A stretch of DNA of 64,000 bases from Neobacillus kokaensis (GTDB lineage Bacteria > Bacillota > Bacilli > Bacillales > Cytobacillaceae), in NCBI RefSeq assembly GCF_014656545.1, contig NZ_BNDS01000019.1:1-64000 (forward strand). The letters run 5' to 3'. Positions within the stretch are counted from its first letter, which is position 1. Each line of letters begins with the position of its first letter. Shown here in pieces: positions 7,988-18,064 of the stretch. The position numbers were made by a program, and so were the translations under genes. Under the pieces are notes generated by a model. It searched no databases. It had not been told where the DNA came from and was given only the letters and a program-made list of their open reading frames with translations.

Positions 7988-9067
7988 ATGAAGTTAGGAG
8001 CCCGCATTTTAAAAACGGGAATTGCTATTGTTTTATCATTATATATTGCACAGATGCTGCATTCACCTTCACCGGTCTTTGCCGCAATCGCTGCGATTTT
8101 CGCGATTCAGCCGACCATTTACCGGACCTATTTAACAATTATTGAACAAATTCAAGGGAATGTAATCGGCGCGATTCTCGCGGTCGTTTTTGTTCTGCTG
8201 CTTGGTAATCATTTTATTGTTATCGGACTTGCGGCCATCATTGTCATCATCCTTCATCTTAAATTAAAACTTGAGAATACAATTGGACTTTCCCTGGTAA
8301 CCCTCATTTCTATAATGGAAACTACAAATATGAGTTTTATTGAGTTTGCCGGAATTCGTTTTTCTACCGTTATGGTCGGGGTTTTCTCTGCGTTTATTGT
8401 GAATCTAGTTTTTATGCCGCCAAAATATGAAAATAAGCTTTATGTAAAAATCGTAAGTACAACCGAAGAAACTATCAAGTGGATTCGCCTCAGCATTCGT
8501 CATAATTATGATCATCAGCTGCTGAAAGCGGATATTAAAAAACTAAAAGAAAACATCCAGTCCATGGAACAGTTTTATAAAATGTACAAAGAGGAAAGAA
8601 GCTTTTTTAAAAAGAATGATTTAGAAAAATCTCGTAAGCTCGTTGTATACAGGCAGATGACGATTGCAGCTAGAAAAGCACTTGATACGTTGAAGCGAAT
8701 CCATCGCTATGAAAATGAACTTTTGCAGCTTCCGGAGGATTTTAAGGAGGCAACACAGGAACAGCTGGATTCCTTGGTGTACCATCATGAACATCTCATG
8801 CTTAGATTTATCGGGAAAATTCCTACACCACCACCATATCCCGAGGAAAATGATAATTTAAATAAAGAAGAATTATTCAATTTCTTTTTAACCTTTCAAA
8901 ATCAACTTTCCGGCCAGGAGCAGCAGCCTCATATCTACCATATGATGCAAATTATCGCCTCTATTATTGATTATGGCGAGCAGGTGGAGCATCTCGATAC
9001 ACTTATCACCAGCTTCCACTCCTATCATCACAATGAAATATCGATTGAAGGCGAGGAAAATGAATAA
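7988..9067 (+). CDS. ygaE: aromatic acid exporter family protein YgaE
   Basis: This 359-residue protein has four to five hydrophobic helices in its first 145 residues (ArAE_1/FUSC-like domain, with FAIQPTIYRTYLT near 37-50 and a repeated glycine-rich membrane motif). A charged, helical C-terminal domain of about 210 residues follows. Members of the family are thought to move aromatic acids or similar compounds across the membrane; the B. subtilis homologue is uncharacterised. A weak ribosome site, GAAAGGATAA, precedes the ATG. It is convergent with ygaD across a shared terminator. The synteny gsaB-ygaE-ygaD supports the name. Confidence 0.82.
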   Translation: MKLGARILKTGIAIVLSLYIAQMLHSPSPVFAAIAAIFAIQPTIYRTYLTIIEQIQGNVIGAILAVVFVLLLGNHFIVIGLAAIIVIILHLKLKLENTIGLSLVTLISIMETTNMSFIEFAGIRFSTVMVGVFSAFIVNLVFMPPKYENKLYVKIVSTTEETIKWIRLSIRHNYDHQLLKADIKKLKENIQSMEQFYKMYKEERSFFKKNDLEKSRKLVVYRQMTIAARKALDTLKRIHRYENELLQLPEDFKEATQEQLDSLVYHHEHLMLRFIGKIPTPPPYPEENDNLNKEELFNFFLTFQNQLSGQEQQPHIYHMMQIIASIIDYGEQVEHLDTLITSFHSYHHNEISIEGEENE

Positions 9068-9071
9068 GAAA

Positions 9072-9105
9072 AAACCGAAGCGAGATTAATCCGCCTCGGT
9101 TTCTT
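9072..9105. terminator. terminator between convergent ygaE and ygaD
   Basis: AAACCGAAGCG...CGCCTCGGTTT with A/T tracts on both flanks can serve both genes. Confidence 0.8.
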
Positions 9106-10852
9106 TTTGTTCCAATTGTTGTACCTGAAATAATTTATAATAATTCCCCTGCTTCGCCATCAGCTCATCATGTTTTCCAACTTCAACAATCCGGCCATGT
9201 TCAATTAAAACAATTCGGTCAGCGTGGGTAATCGTAGATAGTCGGTGAGCAACAATAAAGGTCGTCCGGTCTTTGGCCAGTTCTTCCAGTGATTCCTGTA
9301 TTAAATGCTCACTCTCCAAATCAAGGGCAGAAGTTGCTTCATCTAGAATTAATATCGGCGGATTTTTCAAGAAAACCCGAGCTATTGCAATCCTTTGTTT
9401 TTGACCGCCGGAAAGCTTGACACCACGTTCCCCGACCTTTGTTTCGTATCCGTCCGCAAGATTCGAAATAAACTCATGGGCATTGGCTGCTTTAGCCGCG
9501 TTTATGACTTCTTCTTCAGTTGCATCCGGTTTTCCGAGTAAAATATTCTCCCTGACAGATTCACTAAAAAGAATATTATCTTGAAAAACAACTCCAATTT
9601 TATCTCGTAATGACTGAGCCTTAAACTTTCTGATATCCATTCCATCCAGCAGAATGTTTCCTTCTGTCACATCGTAAAACCGTGGAATTAAACTGACAAA
9701 AGTAGACTTACCGCCGCCGCTCATGCCAACAAGTGCAATCGTTTCTCCCTTTTTCACATGGATATTAATATCCTTCAACACCGTTTCCTCTCCTTCGTTA
9801 TAAGAAAAAGAAACAGCTTCAAACGCAATATCACCCTTCACTTGCCTGCATTCAATGGCATTCTGGTCATCAACCACGTCATACTTTTCATCTAAAAATT
9901 CAAATACCCTGTCCATAGACGCAAACGATTGGGTAATCGTTGTCGACGAGTTAACCAATCTTCTTAACGGATTATAAAGCTTATCAATATAAGCATAAAA
10001 CGCCATCAATGTTCCTAACGTCAAATTGCCTTGAATTACGAGGTAGGCAGAATAAGCGATAACAAGCAATGGAGCGATGTCTGTTATGGTGTTAACGGCA
10101 GCAAACGATTTAGCATTCCAACTTGTATGTTTCAATGCTTTATCTAAAAAATTATAGTTCACTTTATTAAACTGAGTTTGTTCATATTCTTCAATGGCAA
10201 AGCTTTTAATGACAGGCATCCCTTGTACACGTTCGTGCAAATAGCTTTGAACCTCCGCCAGTGCCTGGGAACGAACTCGAGTTAAATAGCGTAACTTGCC
10301 GAAAAAATAACGAATTGAAAAAGCATAAAGTGGAAAAAGCAAAATGGAAACAATCGTCAGCTTCACATTCAACGAAAACATAAGAATAATAGCAATAATA
10401 ATTGTAGCCATATCGAGCCATAGATTCATTAAGCCAGTAACGACAAAGGTTTTTGTTTGTTCTACATCATTAATGACACGTGAAATAACTTCGCCTGCAC
10501 GGGTGTTGGCATAATATTTAAAGCTCAACTTTTGAATATGCTTATACATCGCATCACGAAGGTCGAATAATATTTTATTGGATGTCCATTGGGCAAAATA
10601 TTGCCGGTAATACTCAATCGGCGGTCGAAGTACGATGAAAATAACAATCATGACCCCCATAATGACCATTAATTTATGGAGTTTCTCATTGCCAGCTAAA
10701 TCGGGATTTTGCACAATATCATCAATAACGTACTTAATCAACATTGGAAGAATAAGCGGGATAGAGAATTTAATAACCCCTATGAGAATCGTAACAATAA
10801 TCTGCCAGCGGTACGGTTTTACAAATGAAAGATACCTTCGAATACTATCCAA
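9086..10852 (-). CDS. ygaD: ABC transporter, fused permease-ATPase (YgaD)
   Basis: This half-transporter exporter of 588 residues (from the TTG start) resembles MsbA/BmrA-type multidrug or lipid exporters. Six transmembrane helices fill the first 320 residues. The ATPase has Walker [10 protein letters not shown], signature LSGGQKQR, Walker [15 protein letters not shown] and the switch VAHRLSTI. The open frame reaches an ATG at 10888, but the very strong ribosome site GGAAGGGGGGG lies inside that extension, so the TTG at 10852, seven bases after it, is the likely start. It should act as a homodimer; the substrate is unknown. Confidence 0.9.
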   Translation of the reverse strand: MDSIRRYLSFVKPYRWQIIVTILIGVIKFSIPLILPMLIKYVIDDIVQNPDLAGNEKLHKLMVIMGVMIVIFIVLRPPIEYYRQYFAQWTSNKILFDLRDAMYKHIQKLSFKYYANTRAGEVISRVINDVEQTKTFVVTGLMNLWLDMATIIIAIILMFSLNVKLTIVSILLFPLYAFSIRYFFGKLRYLTRVRSQALAEVQSYLHERVQGMPVIKSFAIEEYEQTQFNKVNYNFLDKALKHTSWNAKSFAAVNTITDIAPLLVIAYSAYLVIQGNLTLGTLMAFYAYIDKLYNPLRRLVNSSTTITQSFASMDRVFEFLDEKYDVVDDQNAIECRQVKGDIAFEAVSFSYNEGEETVLKDINIHVKKGETIALVGMSGGGKSTFVSLIPRFYDVTEGNILLDGMDIRKFKAQSLRDKIGVVFQDNILFSESVRENILLGKPDATEEEVINAAKAANAHEFISNLADGYETKVGERGVKLSGGQKQRIAIARVFLKNPPILILDEATSALDLESEHLIQESLEELAKDRTTFIVAHRLSTITHADRIVLIEHGRIVEVGKHDELMAKQGNYYKLFQVQQLEQKETEAD

Positions 10853-10888
10853 ACGAAAAGCCCCCCCTTCCTTATTTCTCTTGTACAT

Positions 10889-10923
10889 TGAAAACGCCTG
10901 TTGAACAAGTCAACAGGCGTTTT
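10889..10923. terminator. perfect hairpin between ygaC and ygaD
   Basis: AAAACGCCTGTTGA/TCAACAGGCGTTTT forms a 14-base-pair stem with a five-base loop. Its U tract is only four bases long on either strand, so it could be a terminator for ygaC, an attenuator in the ygaD leader, or an mRNA-stabilising stem. Confidence 0.6.
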
Positions 10924-11034
10924 AAAAAAAGACGTGCGAGCAGAGCTAACCACTTTTCTTAAGTCATAAAATAAATACGAGCAACATACTTAATTTGACT
11001 CAATTTACTTTTTAGTGTGCTCCCCCCTTGTCCT

Positions 11035-11565
11035 CTAACGTCTGTACGTCAAATAACGTTCATACCAAATATCGATAAAATCTGGAGCAAACGGACCTGT
11101 TCTCTGCCTAATCATTTGAATCAGTTTATCGACATTTCGTTTTAAAATTTGATCAATGACAGCGGGATATTTCATTTCACGCCGATGACGTTCATATTCA
11201 TCCTCGTCCAACAAATTAAAGGTCATATCAGGGTACACTTTAATATCAAGATCATAATCAATATACTTCAGTGCTTCACCATCAAAAATAAAAGGTGAAC
11301 TGATATTACAATAATAATAAATACCATCTTCACGAATCATGCCAATCACATTAAACCAATATTGCGAATGGAAATAACAAATTGCAGGTTCCCTTGTGAT
11401 CCAGGTCCTGCCGTCTGATTCCGTTACCAATGTCCGATCATTCCCGCCAATCACTAAATTTTGTGATCCTTTTAAAACGGTTGTTTCTTCCCAGACGCGA
11501 TGGATGTGCCCATTGTGTTTATAGCTATGTATTTGTATTGGTTCACCTTCGATGGGTACGCCCAT
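11035..11565 (-). CDS. ygaC: DUF402 family nucleoside tri-/diphosphatase (YgaC, NtdP-like)
   Basis: A 176-residue cytoplasmic DUF402 protein. Characterised relatives, such as the staphylococcal NtdP, hydrolyse nucleoside tri- and diphosphates using a metal-bound phosphate fold. The motifs [13 protein letters not shown] near the N-terminus and [11 protein letters not shown] around residue 100 are typical of the family. The upstream in-frame ATG is ignored because GTAGGGGAG sits directly before the ATG at 11565, which also gives the usual family length. It is followed by ygaD and preceded by ygaB, the B. subtilis order. Confidence 0.88.
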   Translation of the reverse strand: MGVPIEGEPIQIHSYKHNGHIHRVWEETTVLKGSQNLVIGGNDRTLVTESDGRTWITREPAICYFHSQYWFNVIGMIREDGIYYYCNISSPFIFDGEALKYIDYDLDIKVYPDMTFNLLDEDEYERHRREMKYPAVIDQILKRNVDKLIQMIRQRTGPFAPDFIDIWYERYLTYRR

Positions 11566-11731
11566 TTTCTCCCCTACCTTCATTTTCGAACCTTTGCAAC
11601 CTATCTTACCTATAATTCCACCGACAAAAGGCAACAAAGAAAAGTCCTTTTCTTATTATTATAACGTTTGTGAGTAGAATTTAAAACAAAAGAGCCATAT
11701 TTCCCATGGCTCTTTGTAAAAAATTGTTTTA

Positions 11732-11986
11732 TCAAGAAGGAGTTAAGTTCATTTCCCGGTAGGAATCAATGACCTCTTCTGTTTGTTTTTCAAAAATGGT
11801 CTGAATCTCTTTTAATTCTTTTTTCATTAGTTGAATGTCGGCTTGAATACTTTCAAGTTCTGTTTCACTTTGTAAAGCGAGCAGTTCCGCTTCAATTTGT
11901 TGACAACGTTCCAGTTCTGCCTGTAGAAACAGTAATTTTTCCATTGTTGCCATCTGTTCAGAAACTAATCGATTAAAATCATTCAT
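11732..11986 (-). CDS. ygaB: YgaB-like coiled-coil protein
   Basis: This small 84-residue protein is almost entirely acidic coiled coil (about residues 8-70, rich in E, L, Q and K). It has no cysteine pair, signal or membrane segment. Length and position between ygaC and sspE agree with B. subtilis YgaB, whose role is unknown. The start ATG follows AAGGCGGTGAGG. Confidence 0.75.
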   Translation of the reverse strand: MNDFNRLVSEQMATMEKLLFLQAELERCQQIEAELLALQSETELESIQADIQLMKKELKEIQTIFEKQTEEVIDSYREMNLTPS

Positions 11987-12124
11987 TTCCTCACCGCCTT
12001 ATTTTTAGTTCCTATATGTATTCTTTAAATAATCCTCAATTTCCTTTGACTTTTTCTGTAAACTGAAGAGAGGTTTTGTCGAAATTTCGAAATAAACGCC
12101 CCTTGATATATGTTGCGATATTAG

Positions 12125-12161
12125 AAAAAAAAAGGCACCCATCCGATTGATGAGCGCCTTC
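12125..12161 (-). terminator. sspE terminator
   Basis: On the minus strand AAGGCGCTCATC...GATGGGTGCCTT (with G-U pairs) is followed by a run of about nine T, 17 bases after the sspE stop. Confidence 0.8.
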
Positions 12162-12177
12162 GTCGTAAGTATAGTTA

Positions 12178-12477
12178 TTAGCTTTGGCCGAATTTACCGG
12201 CATTTTGGTTTTTACGGGATTCTGCTTGTTGGTTTTGTTGTCTTACTTCTTGAGCATTTGTTTCGCTTGCAAACTCAGTGCCAAATGATCCAGCACCGCC
12301 TGCTTGTGCAGAACGAGCGTTTTGCTGTCTTACCTCTGCAGCATTTGTTTCACTTGCAAATTCAGTACCGAATTGTCCTGCAGCACCTGCACCCGCAGAT
12401 TGTGCGTTTTGCTGTCTCACTTCCTGGATGTTAGTTCCAGCAGAAGTTTTGTTTGGCTGTTGGTTGAATTTAGCCAT
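12178..12477 (-). CDS. sspE: gamma-type small acid-soluble spore protein
   Basis: This 99-residue, glutamine- and asparagine-rich protein contains two long repeats built on FGTEFASETNA.EVRQQNA, each ending in an alanine/glycine linker. That is the hallmark of gamma-type SASP. It is an amino-acid store in the spore core, cut by the Gpr protease at the FASE sites during germination, and does not bind DNA. The ATG at 12477 is chosen over the upstream in-frame codon because GTGGAGGTGAT lies just before it. It is probably transcribed by sigma-G in the forespore; no promoter was assigned. Its presence marks the organism as a spore former. Confidence 0.95.
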   Translation of the reverse strand: MAKFNQQPNKTSAGTNIQEVRQQNAQSAGAGAAGQFGTEFASETNAAEVRQQNARSAQAGGAGSFGTEFASETNAQEVRQQNQQAESRKNQNAGKFGQS

Positions 12478-12543
12478 TGATATCACCTCCACGAGTTTAA
12501 TTTACCCAGGTTCGTGGAGATTATCCTAAAAAATTATCGAAAA

Positions 12544-13371
<828 letters not shown>

Positions 13372-13408
13372 CTAATCTCGATAATGGCTTTGAAAGGAGT
13401 ATGAAACG

Positions 13409-13600
13409 ATGTATGCAGGGCGAGATATGACAGAGCTGTCAATGATGTCGATTACCGATTGGAAAGATGTGGAGCTGGGTTATTTTCATCATGCCTTACA
13501 GCAGATGATGCCTTATTTAAATACTGAGGGGCAGACGATTCATCGAGAGATTATGGATGAGATACAAAATCGCGGGGGGACTAAGGAACTGCAGATGTGA
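13409..13600 (+). CDS. yfhS: small protein YfhS
   Basis: This 63-residue protein sits between fabL and mutY, divergent from fabL and convergent with mutY, where B. subtilis has yfhS. It is methionine-rich (nine Met) and predicted mostly helical, with no membrane segment. AAAGGAG lies fourteen bases before the ATG. An out-of-frame ATG closer to the ribosome site leaves some doubt about the exact start. Function unknown; in B. subtilis the gene is sporulation-linked. Confidence 0.65.
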   Translation: MYAGRDMTELSMMSITDWKDVELGYFHHALQQMMPYLNTEGQTIHREIMDEIQNRGGTKELQM

Positions 13601-13609
13601 TTTTAAGTT

Positions 13610-13662
13610 ATTGGCTACCGAAGAAGGATACTATAACATCGAACGGTAGCCAATGCTTTTTA
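13610..13662. terminator. terminator between yfhS and mutY
   Basis: ATTGGCTACCG...CGGTAGCCAAT forms an eleven-base-pair stem with a 23-base loop, followed by GCTTTTTATTT. It lies between convergent genes. Confidence 0.8.
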
Positions 13663-14757
13663 TTTCTCTTGATTTAGATACATCTTAAACATCTTTTGGT
13701 AAGGCACTGGAAAAGCATACTGTTCCATTTCTTTTATCGAAACAAGCTTCCAATCACAGCTTTCCTCATATTCGCTATTTATCTTTCCAACATAAACTTT
13801 GATATTCCAAATTAAATGGGAAAAAACATGCTCCACTTGACCAATAATTTTTCCTAATTTAATTTTCAAGCCTAGCGAGGTGTGAAAAAGTTCGTCGACA
13901 TGCCCTCTCTCACCTTCCACCGGATGTTCAATTTCAACATTAGGAAATTCCCATAAATTTGCGAGCAGCCCAGTATCAGGTCGCTTATGAATTAAAAATC
14001 TACCTCGATCATCCACTAGTAAAGCGGCAGCCAACTGTACATGACGCGTTTTTGTTTTTTTCGTTTTAACTGGCAGTTCATTTTGCACTCCCTCTTCAAA
14101 TGCTTGGCAATGCTCTCGAACTGGACATAACAGACAGGCAGGAGATGTTGGTGTGCAAATTAATGCCCCTAGTTCCATCAATGCCTGATTAAAGGCAGAC
14201 GGGTCGTCATGGCAAATAAGTTTGCGTACTGCCTGTTCAAATACCTTACGCGATGCTGGACGAGCAATATCCTCCCAAATCGATAGAATTCGTGAAAGCA
14301 CCCTCATCACATTGCCATCCACTGCAGGTTCAGGAATTCCATAAGCAATACTTAAAATTGCCCCGGCAGTATAAGGTCCCACACCTTTGAGTTTGGATAT
14401 CTCCTCAGGAGTGTATGGAACCACACCATTATAAGTCTCCCGCACTTCTCTTACCGCTGATTGTAAATTTCGCACCCTTGAATAGTAACCGAGACCTTCC
14501 CATGCTTTGAGGATCTTATCTTCATCAGCATCTGCTAAGTCGTCGATTGTTGGGAACCATTCGATAAAACGATTAAAATACGGAATAACTGTATCGACTC
14601 TTGTTTGCTGCAGCATGATTTCCGATACCCAGACTTTGTAGGGGTCTTGGTCTTTCCGCCATGGTAAATCACGCTGTTCTCTTTTAAACCAAGAAATTAA
14701 ATCATTCTGAAAGGAATTTATATTGATTTTATTTAAATTTTCAAGTTCATTTGACAT
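13660..14757 (-). CDS. mutY: A/G-specific adenine DNA glycosylase MutY
   Basis: This base-excision repair enzyme removes adenine mispaired with 8-oxoguanine. From the ATG at 14757 it has 365 residues. The N-terminal helix-hairpin-helix glycosylase domain contains [24 protein letters not shown] with the catalytic Glu, and [12 protein letters not shown] followed by the catalytic Asp in VDGNV. A [4Fe-4S] cluster is given by C-x6-C-x2-C-x5-C in [17 protein letters not shown]. The C-terminal NUDIX-like domain recognises 8-oxoG. The open frame extends 63 codons upstream, but GGAGGAAAAAGTT immediately before 14757 fixes the start. Confidence 0.95.
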   Translation of the reverse strand: MSNELENLNKININSFQNDLISWFKREQRDLPWRKDQDPYKVWVSEIMLQQTRVDTVIPYFNRFIEWFPTIDDLADADEDKILKAWEGLGYYSRVRNLQSAVREVRETYNGVVPYTPEEISKLKGVGPYTAGAILSIAYGIPEPAVDGNVMRVLSRILSIWEDIARPASRKVFEQAVRKLICHDDPSAFNQALMELGALICTPTSPACLLCPVREHCQAFEEGVQNELPVKTKKTKTRHVQLAAALLVDDRGRFLIHKRPDTGLLANLWEFPNVEIEHPVEGERGHVDELFHTSLGLKIKLGKIIGQVEHVFSHLIWNIKVYVGKINSEYEESCDWKLVSIKEMEQYAFPVPYQKMFKMYLNQEK

Positions 14758-14873
14758 AACTTTTTCCTCCATTTTGATAAACAAACAATGAAAAGGGTAT
14801 ATAATAATAAGTAACTCGTAAAAGAATAATCCACTTTGTTGATTTTGACAAGATTCTGAAGGAGGCAACAAGT

Positions 14874-15854
14874 TTGGATACTGGAACTCATGTTGTAATG
14901 GGTATTGCGCTTGGCGGACTGGCAACACTTGATCCAGCGGTCGCAAGCAGCCATGTTACGACAACTAGTGTTTTAATCGCCACTATTGTTGGTTCACAAA
15001 TACCAGATATTGATACTGTTTTAAAATTAAGAAATAATGCCATTTATATTAGAAATCATCGAGGAGTTACCCACTCCATCCCGGCAGTGATTTTATGGCC
15101 GCTTTTACTCACTGCTATCATTTATCCGTTTTTTCCAGGAACTAACTTGCTGCATTTATGGGCTTGGACTTTTGCTGCCGTGTTTATCCATGTCTTTGTG
15201 GATATTTTTAATGCTTACGGGACCCAGGCACTTCGTCCATTTAATTCCAAATGGGTAGCACTTGGCTGGATTAATACGTTTGACCCATTTATTTTTGCAA
15301 TTCATGTTCTAGGAATTATTGCATGGATATTAGGAGCACATCCAGGTTTTACGTTTTTAGTGATGTACACCATTATCCTCGGCTATTATATTAAGCGATA
15401 TCAAACTAGAAAGCGGGTACTAGTGGAAGTAAGATCTCTTATTCCTGATGCAACAGAAATTATTGTTGCCCCTACGATGAAGTTCCATCAATGGCGCATT
15501 GCTGCGATGAATGAAAATATCTTTTTTGTCGGCAGGTCCGTTGATGGCAAAGTAGAAATTCTTGATCGTTTTAAACGGATACCAGTGCCAAATACACCTG
15601 TCATTGAAGCAGCTAAAAAGGATCATAATATTTCTGCGTTTCTCTCCTTCTCACCAGTTTACCGATGGGAAGTGGATGAATACGATGATTATTACGAGGT
15701 TCGTTTTATTGATTTACGCTACCGAAGCAATGGACATTATCCTTTTGTTGCAGTCGTTCAATTGGATTCTGAGTTACAGCCGATTCGATCATATACCGGC
15801 TGGGTGTTTAGCGAAAAAAAATTAAGAAAGAAATTAGGGGTTATTCCAGGATAA
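14874..15854 (+). CDS. yfhP: membrane-bound metal-dependent hydrolase family protein YfhP
   Basis: This 326-residue protein begins at TTG, nine bases after GAAGGAGGC. The N-terminal half is a YdjM/LexA-binding-type membrane domain of about five helices. It has histidines and aspartates typical of the family: DTGTHVVMG at 2-10, [11 protein letters not shown] near 41-51, RNHRGVTHS near 60-68 and [11 protein letters not shown] near 105-115. The C-terminal half is soluble. In B. subtilis YfhP lies next to mutY and represses transcription of the yfhOP locus. It is divergent from mutY and ends in a strong terminator. Confidence 0.88.
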   Translation: MDTGTHVVMGIALGGLATLDPAVASSHVTTTSVLIATIVGSQIPDIDTVLKLRNNAIYIRNHRGVTHSIPAVILWPLLLTAIIYPFFPGTNLLHLWAWTFAAVFIHVFVDIFNAYGTQALRPFNSKWVALGWINTFDPFIFAIHVLGIIAWILGAHPGFTFLVMYTIILGYYIKRYQTRKRVLVEVRSLIPDATEIIVAPTMKFHQWRIAAMNENIFFVGRSVDGKVEILDRFKRIPVPNTPVIEAAKKDHNISAFLSFSPVYRWEVDEYDDYYEVRFIDLRYRSNGHYPFVAVVQLDSELQPIRSYTGWVFSEKKLRKKLGVIPG

Positions 15855-15857
15855 ATT

Positions 15858-15889
15858 TAAGCGGTGACAAATCTGTCACCGCTTTTTTA
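15858..15889 (+). terminator. yfhP terminator
   Basis: AAGCGGTGACA-AATC-TGTCACCGCTT, eleven base pairs with a four-base loop, followed by TTTTT. Confidence 0.92.
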
Positions 15890-16156
15890 ATGCAACGTAT
15901 TTTTATCCTGCTCAAGAAAGTGCTTATATTTCGGATTTGTTGCAGTGAATTCATGAAGTTTGTCTCCATAATTCTCAATCCATTGTTTAACAATTCTTTC
16001 TGTCATTTCACTTCCCATGTATTCCTCTCCCGCCTTCGCAAAGGTCGTTTCAAAATCATCCCATAACAGTTCGACCCAGGTTCGTGCTTGATAGTAGGAG
16101 AGATGGTCGTTTTTTTTAAGTAATAATTTTACCAGTCGTTCATGATAGTCGTTCAT
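15887..16156 (-). CDS. yfhJ: WVELL family protein YfhJ
   Basis: An 89-residue cytoplasmic protein with the family-defining WVELLWDDFE (residues 27-36) and a helical remainder. It corresponds to YfhJ, found beside sspK in B. subtilis; function unknown. A GAGGTG site precedes the ATG. It is convergent with yfhP and divergent from sspK. Confidence 0.85.
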   Translation of the reverse strand: MNDYHERLVKLLLKKNDHLSYYQARTWVELLWDDFETTFAKAGEEYMGSEMTERIVKQWIENYGDKLHEFTATNPKYKHFLEQDKNTLH

Positions 16157-16285
16157 TCGTACACCTCGTTGCCATTTTCTTTTAACATAAGTACAGAATT
16201 TAAGTAAATACTAACTTTACGTGATAAGCATAGCAAAGAGCACCTTGCTTTTCACGTTTCTCATTCCCTTACTTGGAGGTATAGC

Positions 16286-16462
16286 ATGAGAAATAAACAG
16301 CGTAATTTCCCAAACCAAAACAATAATAAGCTTGAGGGAGAACCGCGGGCAAAAGCGGAATATGCATCAAAAAGAGCGGACGGAACTATTAATACTCATC
16401 CACAAGAACGGATGCGGGCTTCCGGCGAACGAGATGATGAGTCACCGCAAGTGTGGAAGTAA
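16286..16462 (+). CDS. sspK: small acid-soluble spore protein K
   Basis: This 58-residue, strongly hydrophilic minor SASP has the conserved core [33 protein letters not shown], given here only as landmarks [16 protein letters not shown] and [13 protein letters not shown] (reported for recognition). TTGGAGG lies eight bases before the ATG. Minor SASPs are made in the forespore, usually from sigma-G promoters. It sits between yfhJ and yfhH as in B. subtilis. The few C-terminal residues ESPQVWK extend beyond the B. subtilis form. Confidence 0.93.
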   Translation: MRNKQRNFPNQNNNKLEGEPRAKAEYASKRADGTINTHPQERMRASGERDDESPQVWK

Positions 16463-16470
16463 TTTTTTAG

Positions 16471-16509
16471 AAAAAAGACAAGCCAGAGCAAAGCTTTCTC
16501 TGGTTTGTC
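16471..16509. terminator. terminator between sspK and yfhH
   Basis: GACAAGCCAGAG...CTCTGGTTTGTC is a twelve-base-pair stem. The minus strand has TTTTTT immediately after it, so it mainly serves yfhH, and it also follows the sspK stop by 14 bases. Confidence 0.85.
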
Positions 16510-16514
16510 CATCA

Positions 16515-16838
16515 TTAGTTAAGCTTTTTTAATAAAGAGATTGGCAGCGCCTCTTCTGTGCCATTACCTTTCGTACGGTAACCCCAAGCAAATACACCAT
16601 TCATATAATCAATTTTGAAATATTCCCCTGGAGCGCCTTCAATTTCGTAAATTTCCCCGGCTTTAAATTGATTAGGATCAAGTAGATAGGCTCTTGCCAT
16701 TTGCACTTTCCTCTCCAATACTGCAAACTCATTAACGATACCCATTTGCTCTGCTTTTCGGGCTTTTTCTTGGAGCGTAGCAATTTCCTGCCATAATTCT
16801 TGTTCTGTCATATCACTATAGCGTTTCTCCTGCTGCAT
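16515..16838 (-). CDS. yfhH: DUF1811 family protein YfhH
   Basis: This 107-residue protein has an N-terminal helical hairpin (about 5-45) followed by a small beta-rich domain with GEIYEIEGAPGEYFKIDYMNG (around 68-88). YfhH-type proteins (DUF1811) are uncharacterised. The ATG at 16838 is preferred, nine bases after GGGAG, over the TTG three codons upstream that touches the site. Position before recX agrees with B. subtilis. Confidence 0.85.
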   Translation of the reverse strand: MQQEKRYSDMTEQELWQEIATLQEKARKAEQMGIVNEFAVLERKVQMARAYLLDPNQFKAGEIYEIEGAPGEYFKIDYMNGVFAWGYRTKGNGTEEALPISLLKKLN

Positions 16839-16918
16839 TTCTTTCAACTCCCATATATCGCTTTAGTTTAGTATAAATTCTTTTATCAAATTAATAAAGA
16901 AATCATTATTAAAATAAA

Positions 16919-16944
16919 AAATCATGACGCCTTTGTCATGATTT
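16919..16944 (-). terminator. recX terminator overlapping the stop codon
   Basis: ATCATGAC/GTCATGAT forms an eight-base-pair stem followed on the minus strand by TTTTTATTTT. The recX TGA stop (16936-16938) lies inside the upstream arm. Confidence 0.85.
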
Positions 16945-17742
16945 TTCTTGTTCTGATAAAAATTTTTCAATCAATTCTATCGAAAAACCTTTGCGATATA
17001 ACGACTGTTTCATCTTTTGCTCGTACTCAAATCCGGTATATTGTGCATATTTCCGGTGAATTTTCCCCCCCTGATATCTGATTGCTTCAAGCTCTTCATC
17101 ATTTTCCTCAATTGCCGTTTCTTGCAGAACAATTTGAATCACTTCGAAAGAATAACCTTTTCGGATAAGCTGCTGCTCGAGCTTTTGCCTTTGAATTTTT
17201 AAGGAATCTTTTGACGGCTTTTTAAAATATTTCTCCCCGAGCTTTACTGCTTTTTCAATTTGCTGCTCTTTAGGAAATTCCGATAAAGCCGTGAATATAA
17301 ACCCTTCTGCAATTCCTTTTTCTTTTAATTCAAGCTTTATTTGATCTGGTCCCTTGTCAGTTGTATTTGCCATCGTTCTTACAAAGGCAGTGGCAAACTC
17401 CGCATCATTGATGTAATGCTGCCCTTTTAACTTATGAATTACTTCATGAATAACAGGTTGTTCAAGATCTTTTTTATTGAGATAATCCCTGATTTCTTTT
17501 TCCGATCGAATCCTTCTTGCAAGAAAATGGACGGCTAAATTATAGGCCTTGCGAATATCATCTTGATAATGAATTTCCACTAATGAAAATTCATCAAGCT
17601 CCATTCCTTTTTTTAATTGAAATTTAATTAATACATCGCTATCAACACTGAAGGCAAATTCCTCGCCTTTGCCATAATCCATGAAAATGTTATAGCGGTC
17701 CTGATTTTTCTGCTGCGTGGTGATTTTCGTAATAATGGCCAT
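16936..17742 (-). CDS. recX: recombination regulator RecX
   Basis: RecX binds RecA filaments and modulates recombination and the SOS response. The 268 residues match the long Bacillus form. The family is made of repeated three-helix modules; here several carry the pattern R-(x)-EK.I..YL or RKG(F/Y)..E.I (for example RSEKEIRDYL near 78-87, RKGYSFEVIQIV near 194-205 and RKGFSIELIEKFL near 250-262). A beta-rich N-terminal stretch precedes them. GAGGTGAGCAT fixes the ATG. It is divergent from yfhE, with a complex inverted-repeat element between them. Confidence 0.93.
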   Translation of the reverse strand: MAIITKITTQQKNQDRYNIFMDYGKGEEFAFSVDSDVLIKFQLKKGMELDEFSLVEIHYQDDIRKAYNLAVHFLARRIRSEKEIRDYLNKKDLEQPVIHEVIHKLKGQHYINDAEFATAFVRTMANTTDKGPDQIKLELKEKGIAEGFIFTALSEFPKEQQIEKAVKLGEKYFKKPSKDSLKIQRQKLEQQLIRKGYSFEVIQIVLQETAIEENDEELEAIRYQGGKIHRKYAQYTGFEYEQKMKQSLYRKGFSIELIEKFLSEQEKS

Positions 17743-17835
17743 ATGCTCACCTCAACAATACTTTACCATATTACTTGGAGCGAAACTGTTACAAAAAATA
17801 TATATTTTTATTAAAAAAAGTATCTTTCCCCTCAT

Positions 17836-18030
17836 TAAAGGCAAAAATGGTTTTGAGTACATAAAGTGAAACTTCAATCAGCGGGGGGATACCCCCGCTG
17901 ATTGTTAGTTGAACCAATCGGGCTTTTACGGGCAGTTTGATCCCTCCTAAAATCTTGTAAACATATAAATCCTTGATGTAGGGGTCATTAGTGCCCGTTA
18001 AAGCGGGGAAATGTACCATTTTTGCTTTTA
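17836..18030. repeat. nested inverted-repeat element (MITE or structured RNA candidate)
   Basis: The outer arms GCAAAAATGGT (17841-17851) and ACCATTTTTGC (18015-18025) are perfect inverted repeats. Inside them, CAATCAGCGGGGG/CCCCCGCTGATTG (17875-17887 and 17892-17904) forms a 13-base-pair hairpin with a four-base loop. ACGGGCA (17928-17934) pairs with TGCCCGT (17992-17998). Together these give a closed three-branched fold of about 185 bases lying between the divergent recX and yfhE. I suspect it is dispersed in related genomes, but this was not tested. It overlaps an 84-codon minus-strand frame that I do not regard as a gene. Confidence 0.75.
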
Positions 18031-18064
18031 GTTCGATTGACAAATACTGTTGAAGGGAATGAGC

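Noticed and set aside
12147..12529. Plus-strand frames opposite sspE
   Set aside because: They mirror the repeated sspE codons and have no ribosome site; they are shadows of the spore protein gene.
14758..14946. 63-codon N-terminal extension of mutY
   Set aside because: The extension overlaps the yfhP start on the other strand, is not MutY-like, and a strong ribosome site lies right before the ATG at 14757.
17789..18043. 84-codon open frame on the minus strand between recX and yfhE
   Set aside because: It has no ribosome binding site, lies almost entirely within the inverted-repeat element, and its translation follows the arms of that element.
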